From a virus, in IMG/VR virus record IMGVR_UViG_3300006752_006525, positions 33,320 to 97,319 of that record: a stretch of 64,000 nt of DNA. One strand, 5' to 3'. Position 1 is the first letter of the stretch, and every line of letters begins with the position of its first letter. Made by a program: the position numbers and the translations under genes. Under the pieces are notes generated by a model. It was not told the origin of the DNA. It searched no databases and saw only the letters and a program-made list of their open reading frames with translations. Shown piece after piece: positions 40,705 through 48,620 of the stretch.

Positions 40705-41208
40705 ATGGACACCTTGATGCTTAACAAAGATGCATCACCTATTAGTATCTTGCCACTGAGTGCTGTGGGCTGGCAAGATGCAATTAAGTATATGTGGTTA
40801 GATAGAGTAGCGGTATTAGAATGGTACGACGATTGGGTTGTGCGATCTCCCAGTTGGGAAACAAAAGTACCTGCGGTAATGATGGTCAAAGACTATGTGC
40901 GTAAAAGCACGTATCCTCGTTTTAGCAAGTATAACGTAACACTTAGGGATAAGTTTACGTGTCAGTATTGCACAAAGCCTGTAGCACTATCTAACGTTAC
41001 AATGGATCATGTGTACCCTGTGAGCATGGGTGGCTCTACTTGCTGGGAGAACATTGTGGCAAGTTGTATGAAATGTAATACCACCAAGGGCTCCAAACTA
41101 ATCAAACCAAGACGCGAACCTTACAAACCAACTTACTATGAGTTGGCTAACATAAGAAAGCAATTACCGTTTGATATCAAACATCCTAGTTGGGAAAACT
41201 ACATCTAA
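40705..41208 (+). CDS. HNH endonuclease, 167 aa
   Basis: CQYCTKP near residue 91 and CMKCNTTKGSK near residue 130 form paired CxxC zinc knuckles. Between them TMDHVYPVSMGG supplies the HNH His and WENIVASC the Asn. This is the typical McrA/HNH layout. N-terminal 80 residues (LNKDASPISILPLSAVGWQ) match the domain often fused in bacterial and phage HNH proteins. It may cut host DNA or act in packaging or homing; the role is open. Confidence 0.85.
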   Translation: MDTLMLNKDASPISILPLSAVGWQDAIKYMWLDRVAVLEWYDDWVVRSPSWETKVPAVMMVKDYVRKSTYPRFSKYNVTLRDKFTCQYCTKPVALSNVTMDHVYPVSMGGSTCWENIVASCMKCNTTKGSKLIKPRREPYKPTYYELANIRKQLPFDIKHPSWENYI

Positions 41209-41216
41209 AAAAAAGG

Positions 41217-41244
41217 TTGACAATACCTAAAACTCGTGTATAAT
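41217..41244 (+). promoter_or_regulatory. Sigma70-type promoter, TTGACA-16-TATAAT
   Basis: Perfect hexamers after an A-run. Drives the winged-helix gene at 41308 with a structured leader. Confidence 0.85.
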
Positions 41245-41251
41245 GTGTAAC

Positions 41252-41275
41252 ATGCTTAGGAATAAACCTATGCAT
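41252..41275 (+). promoter_or_regulatory. 5'-leader hairpin near the transcription start
   Basis: ATGC-T-TAGG, loop AATAAA, CCTA-T-GCAT: eight base pairs with one T-T mismatch, beginning at the predicted start of the mRNA. It could stabilise the transcript; no ligand pattern seen. Confidence 0.5.
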
Positions 41276-41307
41276 ATTGTTAAACTAAGGTAAAATTAGG
41301 AGGTCAT

Positions 41308-41577
41308 ATGACTACAACTACTACTTTAACTAAAGAGCAAAAAGTATTAAACGCTCTACAAGAAGGAAGAACTCTTTCATCTGCACAGATGAGAGCATTC
41401 TTTGGAACTGGTAACCCACAAGCAGTGATCCAATCACTAAGATTCAAAGGATTTCCAATCTATTTGAATGTTGTGACTGACACTAAAGGAAGATCAAGAA
41501 ACGTATATCGTCTTGGTACTCCTTCAAGAGCAGTTATTGCCGCTGGATACAAAGCGATCGCAAACGGCACTGTCTAA
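41308..41577 (+). CDS. Winged-helix DNA-binding protein, 89 aa
   Basis: LTKEQKVLNALQEGRTLSSAQMRAFF then NPQAVIQSLRFKGFPI is a helix-turn-helix pattern, followed by a beta wing with GRSRNVYRLG. TTAGGAGGTCAT gives a very strong ribosome binding site. It sits alone between a strong promoter and a strong terminator. A phage transcription regulator expressed at high level is likely. Confidence 0.75.
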   Translation: MTTTTTLTKEQKVLNALQEGRTLSSAQMRAFFGTGNPQAVIQSLRFKGFPIYLNVVTDTKGRSRNVYRLGTPSRAVIAAGYKAIANGTV

Positions 41578-41598
41578 ATCCAGTTCTGGAACAGAAAG

Positions 41599-41623
41599 AG
41601 AGGGCATTCCGCCCTCTTTTTTT
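41599..41623 (+). terminator. Rho-independent terminator
   Basis: AGAGGGC, loop ATTCC, GCCCTCT followed by six more T residues; ends the winged-helix gene transcript. Confidence 0.85.
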
Positions 41624-41686
41624 GAACTTTTTTACACTAATTTAATTTCTTTAATCAAATCAAGCACTTACAAAACATCAAAACGG

Positions 41687-41714
41687 TTGACAATATACAA
41701 AGATTTGCTATACT
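41687..41714 (+). promoter_or_regulatory. Sigma70-type promoter, TTGACA-16-TATACT
   Basis: Third member of the near-identical promoter-leader group (block 41705-41733). Drives the MoxR gene with AATAGGAGTAAGAT upstream of its ATG. Confidence 0.88.
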
Positions 41715-41749
41715 ATATTCATAGTTAGGAAATTAAATAGGAGTAAGAT

Positions 41750-42850
41750 ATGGACCTACAAGTAAAACCCAGTTCAGTTACTAATATTGTAAACAGAGCG
41801 TTTGAAGCAAAAAGACCTGTCTTTTTGTGGGGAGCACCTGGTATTGGTAAATCAGAACTTATTGAGCAAATTACTGAGTCTCTCGGTAATTCCACAATGA
41901 TAGACATGCGTTTGGCACTTATGGAGCCAACTGATTTGCGTGGCTATCCTTTCCGTAACCCAGAAACAAATACCATGGAGTGGGCTCCTCCAGCAGACTT
42001 GCCTACGCAAGAATTTGCGGCACAATACGATAATGTTGTATTGTTCTTAGACGAGCTCAACTCTGCACCACCAAGTGTACAGGCGGCGGCTTACCAACTT
42101 ATCCTAAACGGCCGAGTTGGTCAATATGAGTTGCCAAGTAACACTCTCATTATTGCGGCAGGTAACCGTGAGACAGACAGAGGTGTTACATACCGTATGC
42201 CAGCACCGTTGGCTAACAGGTTCCGTCATATTAATATGGCAGTTGACTTTGGTGATTGGCAGAAGTGGGCACTTAACAATAGCATCCACCAGGATGTAGT
42301 TGGTTACCTTTCATATGCCAAGCAGGATCTTTTTGACTTTGATCCTAAAACAAGTTCACAGGCATTTGCTACTCCTCGTTCATGGAGTTATGTAAGTGAG
42401 ATGTTGAACGTTGCTTCATTCGACGAGGCATCTATCTCAGAGCAAAAGGCTGAGATTGCAGGTGCAGTTGGTGAGGGAATGGCTGGTAAGTTTATTGAGC
42501 ACAGACGTATCTCAGGTAAACTACCCCACCCATCCGACATTATGGATGGTAAAGTCAAGAAACTTAATGAGGATATTTCCAGAGAAATCTCTGCCAAGTA
42601 TTCCTTAGTTGTCGGTCTCACCTACGAGATTGCAGAATTGCACAAAGAAAACAAAGGTGGTAAGGAGTTCCAGACTGCCTTTAACAATGCTGTAAGGTTT
42701 GCATACGATAACTTTGAGCCTGAAATGGTTATCTTATTGTTCAAGACAATCATGACAGACTACAAGATTAAGTTCAATATCCGAACAGATCTAGACAAGG
42801 ATGTGTACAAAGTGTTCTCTGAGAGATACACCAAGTACATTGTAGATTAA
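41750..42850 (+). CDS. MoxR-family AAA+ ATPase, 366 aa
   Basis: Walker A GAPGIGKSE near residue 28, Walker B VVLFLDELNSAP near residue 97, sensor 1 IIAAGNRE near 137 and an arginine-finger region PAPLANRFRH. This is the MoxR/CbbQ type, which usually works with a VWA-domain partner. That partner is encoded directly downstream at 42997. The pair may act as a chaperone for a metalloprotein or in a phage-specific process; the target is unknown. Confidence 0.9.
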   Translation: MDLQVKPSSVTNIVNRAFEAKRPVFLWGAPGIGKSELIEQITESLGNSTMIDMRLALMEPTDLRGYPFRNPETNTMEWAPPADLPTQEFAAQYDNVVLFLDELNSAPPSVQAAAYQLILNGRVGQYELPSNTLIIAAGNRETDRGVTYRMPAPLANRFRHINMAVDFGDWQKWALNNSIHQDVVGYLSYAKQDLFDFDPKTSSQAFATPRSWSYVSEMLNVASFDEASISEQKAEIAGAVGEGMAGKFIEHRRISGKLPHPSDIMDGKVKKLNEDISREISAKYSLVVGLTYEIAELHKENKGGKEFQTAFNNAVRFAYDNFEPEMVILLFKTIMTDYKIKFNIRTDLDKDVYKVFSERYTKYIVD

Positions 42851-42856
42851 TCAGTT

Positions 42857-42905
42857 TTAGCACTGGGCACCTACTACTCCTCCTACCTAACTGTCTCAGT
42901 GCTAA
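42857..42905 (+). promoter_or_regulatory. Long stem with pyrimidine-rich loop between moxR and VWA genes
   Basis: TTAGCACTG (42857-42865) pairs perfectly with CAGTGCTAA (42897-42905), enclosing a 31-base loop rich in C and T. Directly followed by a second hairpin. Confidence 0.5.
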
Positions 42906-42907
42906 TC

Positions 42908-42927
42908 GACCCCTCTTCGGAGGGGTC
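42908..42927 (+). terminator. GC-rich UUCG hairpin, possible terminator or processing site
   Basis: GACCCCTC-TTCG-GAGGGGTC, eight base pairs with a stable tetraloop, followed by ACCCTTTAATAA rather than a clean T-run. Termination is therefore uncertain; 3'-end protection is an alternative. Confidence 0.55.
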
Positions 42928-42944
42928 ACCCTTTAATAAATAGG

Positions 42945-42972
42945 TTGACAAACAGGCATTATTTGCTATAAT
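42945..42972 (+). promoter_or_regulatory. Sigma70-type promoter, TTGACA-16-TATAAT, overlapped by a late-type AATAAATAG
   Basis: Perfect hexamers. AATAAATAG at 42935-42943 touches the -35, so both promoter classes may operate here. Drives the VWA gene at 42997. Confidence 0.85.
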
Positions 42973-42996
42973 AGTTGTATTAGTTAGGAGAACTTC

Positions 42997-44289
42997 ATGA
43001 GCAAAGATATTAAAAAAGCGGCATCCGAAGTAGCAGATGTAATCATACCAGAAACTACAAAGACTTCTGCACAAATCGAAGACACACTGATCGGCTCTCG
43101 TATTAAAATGCTGATTAACCAGCCCTTTTTTGGTAACCTAGCAACTAGGTTACACTTTGTTGACGCCACTGCTTGGTGTCCCACATTGGCTACTGACGGT
43201 AGAAACTTTTATTACAACCGTAACTTTGTTGCCGCACTTAGCGACGAAGAAGTAGTGTTTGGTTTTGGTCATGAAGTTCTCCATTGTGTATATGATCACA
43301 TGAACAAGGACATGATTGGTAATAGAGATCGTAGACTTTGTAACATTGCACAGGACTATGTTATTAACGCAGACCTTATTGATGCTGGTGTTGGTGAACA
43401 GATCAAGTTAGTTCAAATATGTCATGATTGGAAGTATCGTGGAATGCACTGGATGGAAGTGTATGACGAACTGTTCCGTCAGGCTGAAGAAGAAGGTCGT
43501 GTTATTGAGGTTGGTACACTTGATATGCACATGGACGGCATGGACCAAAATGGTGGCGAAGGCAATGATGCACCAGGTGAAGGTAACAACGATGGTTCAG
43601 AAGGTCCTATTCAATACAGCGATGACGAGATGGAGACTATCAAGAACGAAATGCAAAATGCTGTGGTGAATGCCGCTAAGGTTGCAGGTGCAGGTAACTT
43701 GCCTGCAGGTGTTAAGCGAATGCTGAAAGACTTGTTGAATCCTCAGTTAGACTGGCGTGAACTACTTGCAATGCAAATCCAAAGTGTTATCAAAAGTGAT
43801 TACACATTTGGTGTCCCTTCACGTAAGGGTATGGACGCAGGCATTTGGTTACCTGGTATGGATCGTGAAACAACAATTGATGTTGCTATTGCATTAGACA
43901 TGTCAGGTTCTATTATGGACGAGATGGCACGTGACTTCCTTTCAGAAGTAAAAGGTGTTATGGATCAGTACACAGACTTCAAGATACACTTGTTCTGCTT
44001 TGACACTGAAGTACACAATCCGCAGAGTTTCACACAAAACACTATGGAAGAGTTCATGGAGTATGAACTTGCTGGTGGTGGCGGTACTGAGTTTGATTGC
44101 TGTTTCAACTACTTGAAAGACGAAGGCATTGTGCCTAAGAAGTTTATTATGTTCACAGATGGTTACCCTTGGAGTAGTTGGGGCGACGAGTCCTACTGTG
44201 ACACACTGTTTGTTGTACATGGTGGCGGCTATGGCGAGCCTCCTGTAGCACCGTTTGGTATCACTGTTCCATACACAAGAGAGGATTAA
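42997..44289 (+). CDS. VWA-domain protein with zincin-like N-terminal domain, 430 aa
   Basis: The N-terminal domain has GHEVLHCVYDH near residue 92, an HExxH-type zinc motif as in the DUF2201/VWA metallopeptidase-like family. An acidic/Gly-rich linker follows at about 180-205. The C-terminal VWA-like domain has ALDMSGSIMDEM near residue 300 (D-x-S-x-S metal site) and MFTDGYPWSSW near 385. It pairs with the MoxR ATPase upstream. Whether it is a protease or only a scaffold is unknown. Confidence 0.85.
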   Translation: MSKDIKKAASEVADVIIPETTKTSAQIEDTLIGSRIKMLINQPFFGNLATRLHFVDATAWCPTLATDGRNFYYNRNFVAALSDEEVVFGFGHEVLHCVYDHMNKDMIGNRDRRLCNIAQDYVINADLIDAGVGEQIKLVQICHDWKYRGMHWMEVYDELFRQAEEEGRVIEVGTLDMHMDGMDQNGGEGNDAPGEGNNDGSEGPIQYSDDEMETIKNEMQNAVVNAAKVAGAGNLPAGVKRMLKDLLNPQLDWRELLAMQIQSVIKSDYTFGVPSRKGMDAGIWLPGMDRETTIDVAIALDMSGSIMDEMARDFLSEVKGVMDQYTDFKIHLFCFDTEVHNPQSFTQNTMEEFMEYELAGGGGTEFDCCFNYLKDEGIVPKKFIMFTDGYPWSSWGDESYCDTLFVVHGGGYGEPPVAPFGITVPYTRED

Positions 44290-44291
44290 TA

Positions 44292-44507
44292 ATGAGTAAG
44301 AAGTATGCTGTTTTAGAAGGCTATGGCAAATTGATTGTGCCTGTTAGCATGTTAGAAAAAGTTACAGAGCATTGCTATTTAGGTTCTACTAGTTGGACCA
44401 CGGAAAAGGAAGTCTTAACTGAAGTCCATGAGATTGGTAAGGTATTGCTCATTGATCAAAAGGACATTGACGATGCAAAGGTGCAGATGGCACTGTCAGG
44501 AGATTGA
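44292..44507 (+). CDS. Hypothetical protein, 71 aa
   Basis: Starts two bases after the VWA gene. Small alpha/beta protein ending MALSGD. The promoter for the ligase gene begins in its last codons. No motif recognised. Confidence 0.65.
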   Translation: MSKKYAVLEGYGKLIVPVSMLEKVTEHCYLGSTSWTTEKEVLTEVHEIGKVLLIDQKDIDDAKVQMALSGD

Positions 44508-44531
44508 CAAATCTACAATTTTTGCTATAAT
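44504..44531 (+). promoter_or_regulatory. Sigma70-type promoter, TTGACA-16-TATAAT
   Basis: Perfect hexamers; TTTGC precedes the -10 as in several others. Drives the ligase at 44560 with TTAGGAGTAGATAT upstream of ATG. Confidence 0.85.
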
Positions 44532-44559
44532 ATGTGTATAGTTAGTTAGGAGTAGATAT

Positions 44560-45834
44560 ATGCAACCTTGGGAAATAATACAAAAATTAGAATCAGATAA
44601 CAGCAGACTGTTCAAAGAATCTGTTGTTGCAGATCATATTGATGATGGCTTGTTTAAGACAGGCCTTCAGTATGCACTCGACCCACTTGTGACATTTGGT
44701 GTTCAACAAGTTCCTGTTAAGAAAGACCCCACTGGCGAAGGACTTTTGCCTGAGGATTTCTATGACATGGCTGATGCATTGATTGCCAGAGACCTCACAG
44801 GACATGCGGCCAGAGATGCTATCCTTGTTGCAATGGCTAAGGCTACACAAGAAGAATGGAACGACTGGTACAGACGTATCCTAATCAAAGACCTACGTTG
44901 CGGCGTAAGTGTTAAAACAGTGAACGGTGTAAAGAAAGATACTGTTCCTGTGTTTGGTTGTATGTTAGCACATGATGGTGCAAAACACCCTAAGAAAATT
45001 ACAGGAGAATGCTTTGTCGAATATAAGTATGATGGTGTTAGAGTTATTGCAATCGTTAAAAATGGCGATGCTACTCTTTATTCACGTAATGGTAAGTTAC
45101 TAGCAAACTTCCCTCACATCAATGAAGCACTCAGTAAGCCAGAGTTTGAAGGCTTGGTGTTTGATGGTGAAGTAATGAGTGATGATTTCCAAACACTCAT
45201 GAAGCAGGTACACAGAAAAGAAGGTGCTCAAACAGAAGATTCATATCTAGCAGTGTTTGACTTGCTCACAATAGAAGAGTTCAATGCTGGTGGTACAGAG
45301 TTAAACGCATTTCACAGACGTGAGAGATTAATCAGTTACCAACCTTTCTTTAATGTAAGGCTACAACTTGTACAGGCTGTTAAATTAGACTTAGACAGCG
45401 AAGCAGGACAACTTGCATTCAAGAACATGAACAAAGAAGCCTTAGAAGAAGGCTATGAAGGCTTAATGATCAAGCCTATACACGAAGGCTACAAGTGTAA
45501 ACGTTCACATGCTTGGTTAAAGATCAAACCTTTTATAGAAGTTACACTGAACGTTGTAGCACTAGAAGAAGGCACAGGCAAGAATGAAGGTGGGCTTGGT
45601 GCTCTTGTTGTAGAAGGTGAGGACGACGGTAAGTTCTTCCATCTCAACGTTGGTAGTGGACTTACTGATGAGAACAGAGAGCAAATTTGGGCTAACCAAG
45701 ATAGTGTTATTGGACAGTTAGTTGAGATTAGAGCTGATGCGGCAACGCAAAGCCAGGACGCAGAAGATACTTGGAGCCTTAGGTTCCCAAGGTTTAAGAC
45801 CTTTAGAGGTTTTGAACTAGGAGAGAAACTGTAA
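44560..45834 (+). CDS. 30: ATP-dependent DNA ligase (T4 gp30-like), 424 aa
   Basis: EYKYDGVR gives the adenylated Lys, K156 (T4 K159), in motif I. LYSRNGK (motif III), FDGEVM, EGLMIKP and KRSHAWLKIKP (motifs IIIa-V) follow in order. RFPRFKTFRG near the C-terminus matches the OB domain end. It is a little shorter than T4 ligase (487). It seals nicks in replication and repair. Confidence 0.95.
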   Translation: MQPWEIIQKLESDNSRLFKESVVADHIDDGLFKTGLQYALDPLVTFGVQQVPVKKDPTGEGLLPEDFYDMADALIARDLTGHAARDAILVAMAKATQEEWNDWYRRILIKDLRCGVSVKTVNGVKKDTVPVFGCMLAHDGAKHPKKITGECFVEYKYDGVRVIAIVKNGDATLYSRNGKLLANFPHINEALSKPEFEGLVFDGEVMSDDFQTLMKQVHRKEGAQTEDSYLAVFDLLTIEEFNAGGTELNAFHRRERLISYQPFFNVRLQLVQAVKLDLDSEAGQLAFKNMNKEALEEGYEGLMIKPIHEGYKCKRSHAWLKIKPFIEVTLNVVALEEGTGKNEGGLGALVVEGEDDGKFFHLNVGSGLTDENREQIWANQDSVIGQLVEIRADAATQSQDAEDTWSLRFPRFKTFRGFELGEKL

Positions 45835-46001
45835 TGAAGCGACTTGCTGAATGGTTACAGATCTGTAAAGTACACTGGAAAGAAATCTTTGCTATGAGTT
45901 TTATATTGCATTTTGTTACAGACCTATTAATTATAGGACCTCTTTTTTATGTGCTAGGTGCTGTATTTGGATTGCCTGTAGAGTGGCACGGACATGAATG
46001 A
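45834..46001 (+). CDS. Small membrane protein, 55 aa
   Basis: ATG overlaps the ligase stop by one base (TAATG). Amphipathic N-terminus and one hydrophobic segment (about residues 22-46). Overlaps the next gene by eight bases. Confidence 0.6.
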   Translation: MKRLAEWLQICKVHWKEIFAMSFILHFVTDLLIIGPLFYVLGAVFGLPVEWHGHE

Positions 46002-46275
46002 AGTCTATGTTACATTTAATAAACTAGGAGAGTTAGACTTAGAACTCCTCAAAGGATCGCCAGAATTAGTTACTATGATTAAGAATGGCGTGGTAATTAG
46101 TTGTGACAATGAAACTTTTGAAGAGCTAGAACAGTTTGTAGAAGAGACTGCCACAGGCATTTGGTATGTTAAAAAGTCGCCTTACTATCAGCATAAGTTT
46201 TATTTCTTAGAAGTAATGGACAGGGAAAATTTGATAGCAAAAATAGCACAAATAAAACTAAGCAATGGCAAATAA
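45994..46275 (+). CDS. Hypothetical acidic protein, 93 aa
   Basis: Begins MNEVYVTFNKLGELDLELL; helical and acidic with GIWYVKKSPYYQHKFYFLEV near residue 55. No family recognised; overlaps the next gene by 11 bases. Confidence 0.65.
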   Translation: MNEVYVTFNKLGELDLELLKGSPELVTMIKNGVVISCDNETFEELEQFVEETATGIWYVKKSPYYQHKFYFLEVMDRENLIAKIAQIKLSNGK

Positions 46276-46870
46276 CTATAAAGTATACAACAATGTTCTT
46301 AGTGAAACACAAATTAAACAATGGAAAAAGTTTTACGTAGAACAGGCTACATTTGCATATAACAGTGTTGACAGAGAACAACACGGTACAAGTTTTTTAC
46401 AGAATACTGGATGGGACTTAAAACGTTCTATTGAGATGTTTGGTATAGATGAATGGATAGAACCTTACATCAAACCAGTAGAACCAAAAGTTAAAGCAAA
46501 CGATTTTCACGATGCATATCTCAATGCATTACTATCAGGCGATGACTTTTGTGAACATCAGGACATCATAGATACTACAGATGACATGTATTATGTGAGT
46601 TGTGTATTGATGTTGAATCCTTACATGACTGAAAAAGATGCAGGGTTTGTGCTTGACGATACACTTATCCCATACGAGTTTAACAAACTAATAGTGTTCA
46701 ACGGTAAACAAACACATAAGCCGTTAGCACCCAAAGAAGGTTGGGTAAGACTTAGTTACTATTGTAGTTTTTCTAATGCATTCAAGGTTAGATACAATGC
46801 TAACAATACTAAATCAAGCAATCCGTGGCATAGAGACATAATAATTAACCAGAAATTCACTGGTCAATAA
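46265..46870 (+). CDS. 2OG-Fe(II) oxygenase-like protein, 201 aa
   Basis: FCEHQDIIDTTDDMYYVSCVLMLNP near residue 97 gives the H-x-D iron ligands. KLIVFNGKQTHKPLAPKEGWVRLSYYCSF near residue 140 gives the distal His and the 2OG-binding Arg. This is the usual jelly-roll order. It is the second clear 2OG oxygenase in the window; the substrate is unknown. Confidence 0.75.
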   Translation: MANNYKVYNNVLSETQIKQWKKFYVEQATFAYNSVDREQHGTSFLQNTGWDLKRSIEMFGIDEWIEPYIKPVEPKVKANDFHDAYLNALLSGDDFCEHQDIIDTTDDMYYVSCVLMLNPYMTEKDAGFVLDDTLIPYEFNKLIVFNGKQTHKPLAPKEGWVRLSYYCSFSNAFKVRYNANNTKSSNPWHRDIIINQKFTGQ

Positions 46871-46891
46871 AAGTAGATCATTAAATACTAC

Positions 46892-46900
46892 TATAAATAA
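46892..46900 (+). promoter_or_regulatory. T4-type late promoter (TATAAATAA)
   Basis: Exact TATAAATA core, 31 bases before ATG 46932. The leader has TTAAGGAGCAGAC. Confidence 0.75.
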
Positions 46901-46931
46901 ATTTACCATTTACTATTAAGGAGCAGACAAA

Positions 46932-47222
46932 ATGGCAGAAGAAAATCAAGTAGAAGTCGAAGAGCAGGTTGAAGCACCCGCAGAAGGACAAGATGGTGTT
47001 GCTACACCTGAAAGTATCTCATTACAAGACTTACAAGTACTTGCACAGATTGTAGATCTAGCAAGTCAACGTGGGGCATTTAGAGGTGCTGAATTAACAC
47101 AAGTCGGTAGCATTTTCGACAAATTAAATGCATTTTTAGGCTTTGTTGCAGAACAACAAGCCGCTAACGCAGAAGCCGAAGAAGGTGAGGGAGAGCCTGA
47201 AGCGCCTGCAGAAGGAGAATAA
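46932..47222 (+). CDS. Conserved-looking late protein, 96 aa
   Basis: Glu/Pro/Ala-rich acidic ends flank a helical core, SLQDLQVLAQIVDLASQRGAFRG. It resembles small proteins seen in late operons of marine T4-like phages. It starts a late operon of three genes. Function unknown. Confidence 0.7.
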   Translation: MAEENQVEVEEQVEAPAEGQDGVATPESISLQDLQVLAQIVDLASQRGAFRGAELTQVGSIFDKLNAFLGFVAEQQAANAEAEEGEGEPEAPAEGE

Positions 47223-47224
47223 TC

Positions 47225-47854
47225 ATGGCAGATATTATGAAACATGTTGGAGTTTATGGAGGCAAACCTTGTGTTGTAGTCTTCCGTGAAGTTCCAAATG
47301 AACCAGAAAATTGTTTGATTGTACTTAGTGACGCACTTGAAGAAACAAAGCATGATGATCTTATGAGCATTGTGTCAAGTAACGAAGGTCAGGGTGCTAG
47401 AAACATCTCTGATGTATTAGGCAGACGTCAATATACTACAGGTGAACAAGTATTAAATGATTTACACTTTACTAAGAAATTAGTTAAAGTTCCAGTAAGT
47501 CAAGTTAGTCTTACACCTACACCCAGTCAAAATGTACCATTGAGTGAAGTCAATGCTGAAATCCGCAAGATTGATGCAGACATCAAAGATGTAAGAGACC
47601 CTGCTGTTGCAAATCAAGTTGCTGAACAACCACTTATGGAAAGTTCCGCAGACGTTGTACAAGCAGAAGCACCTGTTGCTGATGTTGCTGACCAAGACCC
47701 AAGTGATATTGCTAAAGGCTTAATTGCTCAAGCAGAACTAATGGAAGAGGACGGTAATCGTATGCTACATGATGCAGACTTAAAAAGAGAAGAAGCATAC
47801 GCACTAGACCCTAAATTAAGGGGTCCAGGAAGACCAAAAAAGATCGCTAAATAA
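47225..47854 (+). CDS. Late protein with AT-hook-like C-terminus, 209 aa
   Basis: The N-terminal domain (about 100 residues) begins MADIMKHVGVYGGKPCVVVF and is followed by a long acidic, Ala/Asp-rich coil. The end GPGRPKKIAK contains an AT-hook-like G-R-P-K-K. It could bind AT-rich phage DNA; this rests on the short motif only. Confidence 0.65.
   Translation: MADIMKHVGVYGGKPCVVVFREVPNEPENCLIVLSDALEETKHDDLMSIVSSNEGQGARNISDVLGRRQYTTGEQVLNDLHFTKKLVKVPVSQVSLTPTPSQNVPLSEVNAEIRKIDADIKDVRDPAVANQVAEQPLMESSADVVQAEAPVADVADQDPSDIAKGLIAQAELMEEDGNRMLHDADLKREEAYALDPKLRGPGRPKKIAK
47847..47854 (+). promoter_or_regulatory. Possible late promoter (CTAAATAA)
   Basis: Overlaps the previous stop, 27 bases before GTG 47882. 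It is a weaker match (CTAAATA). Confidence 0.35.
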
Positions 47855-47881
47855 GTGTAGTACACTATAAGGAGAACACCG

Positions 47882-48226
47882 GTGAGCAAGTCTGCCCCAC
47901 AGGTTGTATTGCTAGGAAAAGGCAAGAGCGACCACACTGATGAGATGTCTAAATTAATTGATGATATCAAACCAGAAAACATACCAGCTCAATTCTTAGA
48001 AGGTGTTTACGTTACTACACCTAGTGGTAAGAAGTATCAAATAGATCCTCGATTATATGCAGACCGTGGGTTGAATTATAAAAATGTCGGGGACTATATT
48101 GATACACTTAAACTCAACATTGACGAGAGTCCAGAAACAATCGAGGTCGTAATAGACCTCGATGCTACTAAAAAAATCCTATCTAAAAGTGTTAAGTCCT
48201 TAACAGATATTTTAGAAGGCGACTAA
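47882..48226 (+). CDS. Hypothetical late protein, 114 aa
   Basis: GTG start with AAGGAGAACACCG upstream. Charged alpha/beta protein; its 3' end overlaps the convergent DUF3307-like gene by 15 bases. No motif recognised. Confidence 0.65.
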   Translation: MSKSAPQVVLLGKGKSDHTDEMSKLIDDIKPENIPAQFLEGVYVTTPSGKKYQIDPRLYADRGLNYKNVGDYIDTLKLNIDESPETIEVVIDLDATKKILSKSVKSLTDILEGD

Positions 48227-48586
48227 TAACCAACACATCAATACATAAGTCGCAAAATGTGCGCCTTGATCAATACCATGCATTATCCAATACTGATGAT
48301 CATTTGGTGTTAGTGGTGGGTTAGCCGTTGCTAAACTACTGCTTTTGATGTAGTCTACGTGATAGTGTAAAAACGTATCAAGTAAAAAACCTACTGCTAG
48401 TGCAGGCCATATACCTACTCCTGCACTCCATAATACGATAAAACTGCCTATGCCATGAAGTCCTGCGTGAAGCATTCCTCCGTCGCCACCGTATATATGT
48501 TTATCTTTGAATTGATATCGAGTCTGTACAAAATAATCAAATATATAATGCTTGATCATTAGACCGATTAATAGAGCGATGTCCAT
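48212..48586 (-). CDS. DUF3307-like membrane protein, 124 aa
   Basis: Hydrophobic segments near residues 1-18, 42-56, 58-72 and 108-123 surround a conserved-looking H-A-G-L-H-G and F-L-H-Y-H-V-D-Y-I-K pattern, then TPNDHQYWIMHGIDQGAHFATY. This resembles the DUF3307 family of bacterial and phage membrane proteins, function unknown. AGGAGGAACACAC precedes the ATG. Confidence 0.75.
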   Translation of the reverse strand: MDIALLIGLMIKHYIFDYFVQTRYQFKDKHIYGGDGGMLHAGLHGIGSFIVLWSAGVGIWPALAVGFLLDTFLHYHVDYIKSSSLATANPPLTPNDHQYWIMHGIDQGAHFATYVLMCWLLVAF

Positions 48587-48612
48587 GTGTGTTCCTCCTG
48601 TCTACTCTACTG

Positions 48613-48620
48613 TATTTATT
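48613..48620 (-). promoter_or_regulatory. Late-type promoter (AATAAATA)
   Basis: Minus-strand AATAAATA followed by CAGTAGAG, 26 bases before ATG 48586. Confidence 0.6.
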
